Positions 25,976 to 36,000 of a stretch of 64,000 bases of DNA are shown piece after piece (position 1 is the first letter of the stretch; each line of letters begins with the position of its first letter). The DNA comes from Volvox africanus. Taxonomy: Eukaryota > Chlorophyta > Chlorophyceae > Chlamydomonadales > Volvocaceae. Where the stretch lies: positions 2,275,001-2,339,000 of the forward strand of contig BSDZ01000013.1 in assembly GCA_030268105.1 (NCBI GenBank). Reading direction: 5' to 3'. Below the pieces are notes generated by a model. That model made no database searches and was not told the DNA's origin. It worked only from the letters and a program-made list of their open reading frames with translations. Position numbers and translations under genes: made by a program.

Positions 25976-26808
25976 GGCGTAGGCTCACACTACAGCCGTT
26001 GAACGTTTCATGAAGCACATTCATTCAAGTATATTTCCACTAATGCATTGTGATTACCCGAGAAGTCCACAGTGGTGGAGCTAAGGCAAAAGGTGGGTTG
26101 CCCCATTCGCCATTCTGTGGACTTGGCCGTACGCTACCTCTCCAAGCAACAGGTTTGATGCAAAGGCCAGCTCGTTTCAGAAGTTGCTGTATCCGACATA
26201 CCGCACCTACGCAGCTTCTGCCTTTGCGTCCCCGGTGCTACTAAGCAACTCCCGAAGATCAACTTCGCTTACAACGGGCTTTTCCATCTCGACCCTCATA
26301 TCCTACCAGTTCTCTTCGTAATAGCACGTAAGGTTTCATCGAAGCTGGGATAATAGCACTGCAGCACTAGACAAAATGAAGAACCTAAAAATACGATGAC
26401 TCCAGTGACTGAGGTCACTGGTGTTGAAATGAAGGATGAGTGTAACCCATGCTTTTTGTAGAAGGCGGATGGGGTAGGTCAGACGTCTTCTGGTCAGGCC
26501 GCACGGCGTGGTGCGGCCGCTTCTACAGAGCATCGTGGAGGGTTTGCGCTATTGGGTGCAAGTACGAAACTAGCGTCCTCAAGTATATGATTTACTATGT
26601 GACATCCCACACGGACCGCGGTCTATATCAGAAAGTAAGCTAAATCATATACTTGAGGACGCAAGTTCTTGACGAAGGATGACGGATGCTGTAAGTGAAT
26701 TGGCTGCCTGACGGCCATGTAAACGATAGAAGCTCAACTTCGGAAAAGCCCGACTGGGGACCTTGCCCGTGCGAATACGAATGTGTGTGTGTGTGTCTGT
26801 ACGGGTCA
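25976..26808. other. Intergenic; no gene seen
   Basis: Upstream flank of the p115-like gene. It contains a 10-bp inverted repeat (AAGTCCACAG and its complement, roughly 26073-26125), the 22-bp hairpin described separately, and a short GT run (about 26781-26798) that abuts the left end of duplication copy B. Confidence 0.5.
26573..26662. repeat. Inverted repeat, 22-bp perfect arms
   Basis: Arms 26573-26594 and 26641-26662 are exact reverse complements around a 46-base spacer. The outer flanks do not pair. It has the look of a small fold-back element; no target-site duplication is obvious. Confidence 0.9.
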
Positions 26809-27292
26809 TTTCGGTGGCACGGGCTGGGGAGAGGGTGGAAACAAAGCTGCTGCCGGTGGCAAGAAGTCTTTATTGGGTCATAGTTACGTCATCTCTTGGT
26901 GCCTTGAACCTTCCTGCCTGGTCTCTACTTGACAGGGCACTTAGGCACTGCCAGGGTGGTTGCTTCCGCACGTGATGGTAAGGGATGAATACCCAGTGCA
27001 CGAAATCTGGGCAATAAGAGCAAGGAATTCCGTCGGTTTCCATGACAAAAGGCGACTAGTCCAGCACATCATTCGATACGACAGGACTACAGATGTGCGA
27101 TAAGAATGACCGTCGGGACGAGGAATACCAGAAGGGACTAGGAATATGTTTTCTATGTAAGCCGCCGATGACTGACGTGGCATGTTCTACAGTGTTGTAC
27201 GTTGCCGTCCTGGCACCTTAAAAGGATGCAATTGCCAGGCCCCATCCAGAGCGGACAGAGATGAGGGACCGACCTCTTGATCCACAGGGGCG
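26809..27292 (+). pseudogene. Segmental duplication copy B: broken 3' end of the TIR/beta-helix gene
   Basis: This matches 19726-20235 over its whole length, with the same orientation and the TGTAA signal preserved at 27156-27160. The coding part is only the last 25 or so codons. Small indels near 26823 shift its frame, so the copied C-terminus is not readable. No upstream exons of the gene are present before 26809; the break lies next to a GT microsatellite. It is therefore a 3' gene fragment, not a second gene. Confidence 0.9.
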
Positions 27293-28580
27293 AGAAGTGC
27301 CGCCAGCTGGCACCCCCGGCTGACGTATTACTGGTAAGTAAGGATGCATACGGATAAAATCGCGATGTCTTGGCAATTGTCTGGATCGCCCAGAGCTTGA
27401 GCTACCTTCTTCATAAGGTCCGCAACCGTCCGGAGGCGCCTGGTCATACCCTGTCCTACACGCTGGACATTAATATGCGGCTCGCAGCGAAGCTCTCCCC
27501 CGTTGAGAGTATTAAGGGCAGAGGGTTTTCATGCGCATGGACATCCCAGCAAAAGGTAGAAGTGTACGTGATACACATGCCTCCATAAACCAAGTAGCTT
27601 CATCACGACATGGAAGCCTGCCAGCAGGAACGAATGACCAAACCAAAGTGCAATCACGATGAGAACAGCAGACACGGCGTTTGAGCACGATATGGCGCCT
27701 TTCCGCAATCCATCCCCCAACGTCTGCCCATGGCTCACCATCACTATCCTGGGCAATACTGCACCCTTAACTGCGACTCTGGTACCAAGTCCCGGGCACC
27801 CTGGGCCGCCATCGCCGAAGCAACATTAGTAGCGGCATCGGTAGCAGCAGCTGCGCTTTTCCCACCACGAGCGCAAACAAGCAGCGCACAGCCTCACATC
27901 ACAGCGCTCCGTTTATCTTCCCACCAATGTCAGCTCGGTACCGCCCCGTCCAAGCGCATGCAATTTCCACAAGCCCCCGTCGTCACGACTCTATCGCACT
28001 ATTATCAAGTAACACACAAATAGCAAATCCAGACACCACTATTGCCATCGAGGAAACCGCACGCTATGATTGCACCTTTGCGCAAACGGGGGATGCACTG
28101 AAAGCCATTGTATGCAGCCCCCTGATAAAGAGGAACCCAACCACAGAGCAATTCAGTGGCGCCTCCTGTCACACGTGACACGCCTCATCCCTCCGCACCC
28201 TCACACGGTAATGAAGATGTGCACTGTAGCACAGCTTGATCTGTTAAGCCGCGTCCGATCAAAGCAATGTTGGTAGCAATGCGCCACGTGTGCCCGGTTG
28301 CGCAGGAGCGCAGGTGGTCAGGCGCCCGCACCTGCCCTTGGAGAGATGATAAGGAATACCGTCCGTCATCGCTGCCAACAAACGCAAGCAACGTTACCAA
28401 ACTGCCACCAGCAAAACCAGTGCGGGTCAACAAAGCAAACAACACACGAACCGACGGAGAGGACGAATACGAACGAAAAGGAAACGCAAGGGAGATGACG
28501 CCACTAGATAAGTAAGAAAATCAAACGAAGGAAAGCCACGCCTCACCCCCATGTGGATGTGCATGAGGGTGGAGGGAAGG
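27293..28580. other. Intergenic; no gene seen
   Basis: About 1.3 kb between duplication copy B and the stop codon of the DUF829 gene. Short open frames (27370-27588 +, 27730-28023 +) show no domain. The right part, rich in A and C, is probably the 3' UTR of the DUF829 gene. Confidence 0.45.
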
Positions 28581-30314
28581 TTACAGCCGCGACACGGCTG
28601 CCTTGCCAATTCGCGCGATAACCCCCGCCGGCGTTCCAACGCTACTATCAGCTCCTCCCGCCGAAACAGCCCCTTCCTCAGCCCCTGCTGTGGCCACCGA
28701 CTCCGCAGGCCCGGTCCCCAGGCAGCTGTCCAGGAAGGCCGCCACCACCCGTCGGTACTGCTCGGGATGGTCTCGCAGGTGCGCCACGTGCGGTGAGAAA
28801 TCCCAGCCCTGCTCCCATACCCGAAGTGGTACTGCGCCATGAGCAGGCATCCGATGACGTGGGCAGCACAACACGGTCGTCGCTGCTGTTGCTGCTCCAC
28901 GACAGCTACGACGGGCGGTACTGGCTGCTCCTCCATCGCACTGGCCTCCAGCTCCGCATCGAAGTCCGCTGCCGATATGCGGCTGAGGGCATTTAACCAT
29001 TGAGCCATCGCCAGTCGCACAGCTCGGGCTGAAGTCAGTCTCGGTGATGGCGTCTGGAACACGGAAACAGCAGTCGCTATCACCACCAATTCTGCTGCCG
29101 CTACAGATTCTAACGCATCCCCCATCAAAACATTCACTTGTACTGCGCCCACCTTCATGAGCGCTCTTATCATCTGCCACCACCGCCGCCTCGGCATCCA
29201 AGTCCCTGCACGCACTTCCAGCGCCGATCGTTGCTCCGGCTGCGGCCGTGGCCGGCTCTAATGTGGCTTCGGATCGCAGTGCTACCGCTAGCGCATGGAT
29301 TGGCTGCGGATCCGCCAGCACGTCACCGCTCCAACTATACAAAAACAGCACGGGCAGATGTGCTGCCACCAGGCTGCTCCGCAGGCTGGCCCACATAGCC
29401 CGCCGCTGTCCCTCGAACATCTCGTATAAACAGAAGTCCAGGGTACCGGCGGCCGCCGCACCGGCGGTGGCTTGCAGGCTGCGAAGCGTCGGGTGGCGGC
29501 TGGTGGCAAACAGCCGCACGCCGACACTCGAGTCGAAGTCCACGGGCCCCGACTCGAAGATAATGCTGCGCAGATGGCGCAGCAATAGTGCCGCGGATGG
29601 GTCCAGCGGTGGCGGTTGTGGCGGTGACCGCTGCTGCTCCTGCTGCTGCGTGGCTTCCTGTGGCGAGGTGGCCCCAACTCGTCGCAAACCCGCTGCAATC
29701 ATGTTGGGAAGAAATGATAGAACGAAGCGTGCATGGCTGACCGCTGGCACCCCGGCAGTGGACGCGGAAGTTACGGACTCCGCTGCTGAGTGCGACTTGA
29801 CTGGCCGCACCAATTCCCCGAGAGCTGCTCCAACAGGTCCAGGTTGTACAGCCGTTGCTGCAGCGGCGGCAGCGGCCACCACCGCCGCGCCCGGTGCCAT
29901 CCGCTCCATCAGCGGGCAGAGGACGCCCTTGGCCGCTCCGCTATAGCAGGCCAGCACAATGTCACGGGGTTGGTCTCGAAGGTGAGCGGCCAATGCAGCC
30001 AACAACTTGGCGGCGTTGCGCTGTGCCAACAGCGGAACCCACACGGATAACGCAGGCCAGCCGTAGAAGACGGCCACGTCACAGCCCAGGCTATGATATA
30101 GCGTGATGTGACGTGCGAGGGCTGCTCGACTCGCCCACATCCATGGCAAAATCACAAGGAGCGGCCGAGGGTGTGCAGATGTAGAGGTGGATGTGGAGGT
30201 CAGGGAGCGGTCATGCAAGGGTGGCGCTGCAGGGCTTGCCGGCAGCCACTCTAAACCGTGTTCGCGGTGGGGCCGAGCGGCTAATAAAGAGGGCGGGCGC
30301 AGAGGATGAGGCAT
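28581..30314 (-). CDS. DUF829/TMEM53-like alpha/beta hydrolase
   Basis: Single exon, 577 residues from the ATG at 30312-30314 (MPHPLRPPSLLAARPHRE) to a TAA at 28581-28583. The fold is that of DUF829/TMEM53 proteins. It has a first strand PLLVILPWMWAS, then LARHITLYHSLGCDVAVFYG, a nucleophile elbow region IVLACYSGAAKG, later HLPVLFLYSWSGDVLADP with the acid-type Asp, and a C-terminal DFSPHVAHLRDHPEQY carrying the family's HLRDHP-type His motif. Family members are usually near 280-400 residues. The extra length comes from Ala/Gln-rich inserts and a Cys-rich stretch of about 140 residues before the last motif (roughly 28830-29260), which could hide an unspliced in-frame intron. Animal TMEM53 is a nuclear-envelope protein; plant DUF829 functions are poorly known. 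No substrate can be assigned. The stop codon overlaps a TGTAA (28581-28585). Confidence 0.85.
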   Translation of the reverse strand: MPHPLRPPSLLAARPHREHGLEWLPASPAAPPLHDRSLTSTSTSTSAHPRPLLVILPWMWASRAALARHITLYHSLGCDVAVFYGWPALSVWVPLLAQRNAAKLLAALAAHLRDQPRDIVLACYSGAAKGVLCPLMERMAPGAAVVAAAAAAATAVQPGPVGAALGELVRPVKSHSAAESVTSASTAGVPAVSHARFVLSFLPNMIAAGLRRVGATSPQEATQQQEQQRSPPQPPPLDPSAALLLRHLRSIIFESGPVDFDSSVGVRLFATSRHPTLRSLQATAGAAAAGTLDFCLYEMFEGQRRAMWASLRSSLVAAHLPVLFLYSWSGDVLADPQPIHALAVALRSEATLEPATAAAGATIGAGSACRDLDAEAAVVADDKSAHEGGRSTSECFDGGCVRICSGSRIGGDSDCCFRVPDAITETDFSPSCATGDGSMVKCPQPHIGSGLRCGAGGQCDGGAASTARRSCRGAATAATTVLCCPRHRMPAHGAVPLRVWEQGWDFSPHVAHLRDHPEQYRRVVAAFLDSCLGTGPAESVATAGAEEGAVSAGGADSSVGTPAGVIARIGKAAVSRL

Positions 30315-30520
30315 GTCGCATTCACGTGAGCTCACGTTTGTTTCCTCAAGCTAAATGTCCTGCGTGAGGGTGATGGCAGATAGGCAAAGGTGACTTGGGA
30401 AAGAGCAGGCAAATCAGGGGAGATGGGGCCCCGCGAAGAGCCACTGTCACAGAATCGGCTTTACCGGAAGGTATACACGGGTGCCCCGGTAACATCAGAA
30501 GCGCCTTTGCAAGCCTCCTG

Positions 30521-31213
30521 CTAAAGCTTTAGTTGGTGAAGCAGCCTCTCTAACTCCAAAGCTTGGCGCTCGCTTCGCTGGTCGCTGCAAGAGGGCAAAG
30601 CCATGAGTTGAAGAACCCCACTTCACCGCGTATCCTTGTTGGCTATACTCTTACCGGTCTCTCTCAAGAAGTGAAATCGCCTTTCGTGCGACTGCAAGCC
30701 GATGCCTGGCGTAACTAGATTGTTGCGGTAGTTTCCTTAGGGCTTCAACCAGTTCACGCAAAGCCGCAAGCTTTTCTTCATCAGTGCACGTTTGAGGATT
30801 TACAGATAGTTGCTTTCCACGACGGTCAATACTTAATTTTCTCTGTGCTTTGCTGTGCTTTCCGATAAGATGACTCAGACCTTCCTCTTCATCCATTTGA
30901 AGACTGCCTTCGGTGGCATCCCTAATTTTTTTAGTAGAAACATAACTGTAATCAAATATTTATAGTTGCTGACTCAGATGGCATCCGTACATTTCTGGCA
31001 AACCGACAAGCTTAGCGCTTCCATCGTTCCACATGATAGTAGCCCTTATAGCCTTCCCGAGTTCCTTGTCCAGAGAAATATCCACATAGGGCATCACACC
31101 AGCCATAGCGCCACGGTTACACGCAGCCGTGCCAAAACCCATTCCTAGAAGAAGTCCCAGCCTGAAGTGTGGAACTGTGAATCGTTGAAGCGAATGAACG
31201 GCGCCGGGTCTTG
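30521..31213 (-). CDS. Small AT-rich spliced gene of unknown function (5' incomplete)
   Basis: Three exons fit in phase: 31213-30991, 30921-30655 and 30584-30521, with GT-AG introns of 69 and 70 bases. The acceptor before the last exon (ccctcttgcag) is strong. The last exon ends LERLLHQLKL and a TAG at 30521-30523. The first visible exon has a Gly-rich hydrophobic segment (LGLLLGMGFGTAACNRGAMAG) that could span a membrane. The middle exon is acidic, then basic (KHSKAQRKLSIDRRGK), and continues into helices (EEKLAALRELVEALRKLP, YARHRLAVARKAISLLERD). I do not recognise the family. The region is visibly richer in A and T than its neighbours. At least one upstream exon with the start codon is missing from my model; the acceptor at 31214-31215 is provisional. 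Confidence 0.6.
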
Positions 31214-32134
31214 CTGGCAACCCTCCCTTTGCAGCAATTAGGATAAACCTAAACCCCCTAAACCTTATCAGGATGCACCTCCCACTGGGAAATCATCGAA
31301 ATGAATCCCTCGACTTCCGTCGATGAATGACCGAAGGTGTCGCCCAAACTTCGCCCTTTGCGTCTAGCAGTCTCATGGCATCCAGAGCATTTGAATCCAA
31401 CCAGAGGATTAATGACATTTCAATACATTATTTCGAAAGCAATCTAAACGCAAGATGTTGGAACGGTGCATGTGTGCATCGGCCGCGGTAACCATACCGG
31501 ATTAAACCAAGCTTATGTCAAAACACCTTCCTCTCCGAACGCGCCACTGACACATACACACATACACACATAAAACACATAGACACATACAAACACACAC
31601 ACTCTCCCGTGCAGCCTCACCAATCAGGTGCACGTGGCTCAGCAGCCGCACGCGTACAGTGACAGCTTACCGCCAGCCACATCAGGAGTCAAAGCCGAAA
31701 AATCTCCATAACACATCCCACGAAGACCAAATCACACGAACATACGAGAACACATGTGCACGCACATGCATACCTATTTAGCACCGAGCACAATGCAGGT
31801 CGAAGGATTTCAGCAGCACTTAGCGAGGGCTTTGTAACGAACCAGAGGTTGCGTGCGTATGACAAGAGCGAGAGCCTCACAGTACAGGAGCTGCCCCTGC
31901 TGGTGCCACCTGCAGTGCCTGGGTCGCAACACCAGCTAGCTGCATTTTACCACCCCAATTGGCAGGATTAGACATACAGCCTCAGGATTTAAAATCACAT
32001 CACACCACAGCCCGGCGACGTCCACAGCAGCGCACGTCCCCCACCCCATGATAGGTAAGACCGCGTGGATGAACCCATCCTGGTTTTATCGTCCTGGATC
32101 CACTGGATCTAATTGATTGGATTCAAAATCACAA

Positions 32135-32138
<4 letters not shown>

Positions 32139-32200
<62 letters not shown>
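32139..32200. repeat. (AT)n microsatellite
   Basis: About 31 uninterrupted AT dinucleotides. Confidence 0.98.
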
Positions 32201-32203
<3 letters not shown>

Positions 32204-32204
<1 letters not shown>

Positions 32205-32530
32205 TATGCCGGTAAGGCACGCCACTGTGTCCCTGGAGTTCCACAATCGATCCTGACTGAGAGCAGGATAAACGTCCCCCGACTGGTGATAGTGGATGTG
32301 CCCCCGATGTTGATGGACGGTGAGGACCCGGTTATAGTGACTTGCGAGCCAACCAGGAGTGGAGTTAAAGCCGCCGTTGATCTGGAAGATTCCACTGGAT
32401 GCAGGTGGTGGGTGCTGAACCCGGGAAAATCACTGATTTTGGAGAAGTCAACATCCCTAGGGGTGAACGGATGAGAGTGCCCCGAAATACAGGGGAAGGT
32501 AGGGACTACTGCCAGGTAGTGGCCACGCAT
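32204..32530 (-). other. Possible beta-helix-like exon or fragment
   Basis: The minus strand is open over 327 bases. It encodes a strand-like stretch (PLLVGSQVTITGSSPSINI, then TSTITSRGTFILLSVRIDC) that resembles the first coils of secreted beta-helix proteins common in volvocine algae. It is isolated: no confident splice partners were found and it runs into the AT array. The plus strand is open too (32286-32474), so this may be chance. Confidence 0.28.
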
Positions 32531-33027
32531 GGGTCAACATACAATGCGCGCACATGCATGAGCGTGGAAGTACACGTAAATGGACGAATTGGGTCCCCGC
32601 CTTACGCCACAGACACACACACCGTCAGAGGATGTACCTCAGCTCATATACACACACGAGCAGCATTGAAGTAAGAACACAAACACCTACGGGCATGAGG
32701 CACATGCGCGCACACATTTCACTCGTTGCTCACGACCGACCAACCAACGACCCAGGTCTTAAGCGCTCCGCTTCTGGCGGTGAGCTCCGCGGTAACAACG
32801 TGACAGGTCATCCGATTGGCGCATCCGCCCATCTGCCGAAATAAACCAATGGCCGGGGTCACATCACAGCCCCGGGATAAGCTCGCTGAACACCCCAACT
32901 GCCGCCCAGAGAACCCCGCCCACAACGGTTAGTACACTGCACGGCAAAACACTGCACACGACAGGCTCATCCCTCATTTGCGCCACCACCAGCCAGCTAC
33001 TCCCCTGAAGCCGCCGCCGCAGCCGCG

Positions 33028-36000
33028 CTAGTGCACTTCCAATGTTCCAATGAGCTCGCTATACGCGTTGGGGGCCCCATGCCGCATGTTGTCACAGCAG
33101 AAATTACCCGACCCGTGGGCGTTTGTTTGGACGCCCCGACTACCCGTCGCCAGGGAGTCCGCGACCCGACCACTGAAGTTCGTGTTCGACGCGACGCGAA
33201 ATTCCAACACCTCCTCCACCTCGCCGTTCTGGGCTGGACCTGTGTGCTGGCCGCCACCAATATTGCTGTTGATGAGGTGCAGTACCTGCAGTCTTACGCG
33301 GTGCGCCAGAAGCGCCACCGGCCGGGGACTGGATGGGCGACCCTGCTGCCCGGCCGCTGCCGATCCTGCGATAGATGCGACGCCCACGGAGCCCGTAACG
33401 GTGGAGATTCCCGACTGTGCGCCCCCAAACCCGCCATCAATGACGCTGACAGAGGCGGAGGGGACGATGTTGGACATGGCGCTGCCGGCAGGGAGCCCCA
33501 TAGGGCCCAAACTGCTACGCTGCCCGTCAGTGGTACTTGTCTCGAACACTGCAGTACCGTCGCGCCCATCGCGAGATGGTAAGGCAGCCGCTACCACTGC
33601 CGCCGCCGCCGGCCCCCTGCTGTCAACTGCGGCGTCCGAAAGCTGCAGCCGCTGTACGGCTGGTGGCGGCGCCGTTTTGGCGAGTAAAACGGTGCTTGAG
33701 AGGCTCGTGCGGGCCGCGGGCTGGACATTCGAAGGCTTTGCCGGGCTGTCTAAGCTGTTGATGAACGCATTGCTCTGTGCCGAGGTGCCGGCGGCGGCGA
33801 CCTCGTCTTCGGCGGGTGCCACGGCAATCGCCACGGCGTCGCTATGTTCCGTACAGACCGGCACTAGGGTGGCACGCCGTACGCCCGCTGCTTCCGGTAC
33901 GGCTCCCTCCGTGCCTGGCATCACCGCAAGGTCCAGTCGCGCGCCGATAGCCGCTGCCGCCGGCATTAACGTTGCCGCATCCGCGACCACAGCATCAGCC
34001 AGGCGCGGCGGTGGCGCTGCCCCAGCAATGGCCTCCAGGCCGGGTACGGCAGCGTCGGCGAAGAGGTCTGCATAGTCCTCCGACGTGTAGACCCCAAAGC
34101 ACTCAGAGCCGCCTTTCCGCGTGGCGCGCTTACGCTTGGGGGGATGGCCCATATCTCGAACGAGCTGGTCATGGTAGCGCTGCTGGTACAGCATGATGAC
34201 GGAGGCGCAGTAGTGCTGGGGTGGCATCACGGACTTGCGCCAGTTGCGCTGCGCTTGTATGTCCTGTGAGAGAGGAGCAGTGGTAGGTGGCCGCGGGCAG
34301 TTGGTAAGTGGCTGGCTGCTCAATAGAGGGAACAAATATTCTAAAGAGACTCGAAAATAACATGATATAACAAAATATAAAAATAAATATAAAAATATAA
34401 CTTGAGTTTATATTAAAATTTTTATATAAGTATATACATCACATAATATCGCCATCTGCTCAGGGCTTGACGAGAAGGTTCTCGGGGCCTGCCTTTCCGA
34501 GCAGCGCGCCACTGCCCGGGCGACGCCGCGAAGGAACCTGACCGAACGCGGCCCTCTCAACCCTTGACGAGGTTTAACGAGGACCTGTGGAGCCACCTGT
34601 GCGGATATGGCCCAGGTTCATCCTATATTACCTACCTACCTACACACAATCCAAAAAACACGTAACTGCATCCGTCTCCCCACCTACCCCCTCCGTTTCC
34701 CCGCATCCGCCACCGCCCGTGGTCGAAATCGAGAAACGGCTATGCGCGCGTCTCCGTCTATTCATCGCCGCCCGCTCTACAAGCTTTAGTCAAACCTCTA
34801 CAACTCTCGCATGCATTTCCTTCCGCACTCTGTGACCCGTGGGTCACTCACCTTGATGAGCTCCTGCAGTCCGGGCAGATGCAGGCGACCCAGCACGTGG
34901 TGCATCATCCACAAGGACTGGAGCCCGCTGGTCAGCATGTTGTTAAAAGAAGCGGCCTAGCGGGGGGATGGATCAGGAGGAACGGGTGAGGGGGGGAAGG
35001 GAAAGACGAATAAACGAGACATCATACCACTGTAGAGGCGCTGCTGTAAAGTATGGTTACTAACCGCGATGGTGGAGGACGGCGTCTAGCTCCGTCCAAG
35101 GTAGAGAGGGTGAAAACGTTTGAATGTAAACCAGGTAGCCGCCAAGGCCGCAAATAGAAGCCGGAAATAAATCAATAGAACCCGTAATAAAGTTTACTGT
35201 TGGCCTTGCTGCTGGTGGCGGCGAAACGGTAGCGCGTGAACATTGTTGGGCTCACTGAAGTAGGGAACGCGGAATCTGATAGCTGACCGCTGGTGCTGTC
35301 ATGCGCGTGTACCTCCCATCCCCCTTGCGCCCTAACCCCATCGATCAGGCCCCCAAACCAGCCCGGGCTACCCTGTAGACCGCGCGCGCACCAACCAAAC
35401 GCATGAGGGGAGACAGAAGAAAACACAACAAAACAGAAGAGGTGGAAGAAGCCAAAGAGCAAAAGGCAGGTGAGAGCAAGAAGGTAGGCTTCGATGGGTA
35501 ATGAGAGAAGGGAAGTAAGAATCTCCAGCACCGAAACCAATTCCATTTTCTCGTTGCAATTTGAAGCTTTCATTTAAACCGTTCGACACACCGAACCACC
35601 CGCCTCGGTCTCCGTCCCCTCCAACGCTTTGCCAGCCGTCTCACACAGATCACAGAACAGTACCTGCCCCTGCTACTGGCTCCACCCCTGTTCCCCATCA
35701 CCAACTCACTGACCCCGCTCTCTTGACCCCTACCCCTACCCCTGTCCTGCTTCTCGCCCTAGCTGCCATCCTGCCGTAGCTCTCCCAGACCTGCAACGCC
35801 GCCGATCTTCCCATCGGTCCGGATTCATGTGAACGGGTCCGCTGTTCTCCGACCCCTCTTGTCACCGCACCGCATCGCACCGTACCTCACAGCCAATGAA
35901 GTAGAGGTTGGGCACCCAAGGCGACAGGATGGAGCGATACAAGTGTAGACCCGCTTCTGCGCCCGGGCTGCTGGCGGCGGCCATCAAGCGGCTCGCTGTG

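Larger units (their letters stand above)
31214..33027. other. Repeat-rich interval with no confirmed gene
   Basis: About 1.8 kb between the small gene and the FMO stop codon. It holds a degenerate CA/CATA run (31549-31605), a long AT array (32139-32200) and one open stretch described separately (32204-32530 -). A missing 5' exon of the small gene probably lies here. Confidence 0.45.

Noticed and set aside
33050..34075. 341-codon plus-strand frame
   Set aside because: It is the antisense shadow of the Ala/Ser-rich last FMO exon, whose GC-rich codons leave the opposite strand open.
35172..35573. Minus-strand frame between FMO exons as an extra exon
   Set aside because: Direct joining of FIGCE to AASFNNMLTSGLQ gives the expected FMO order in phase, so 35885-34957 is one intron.
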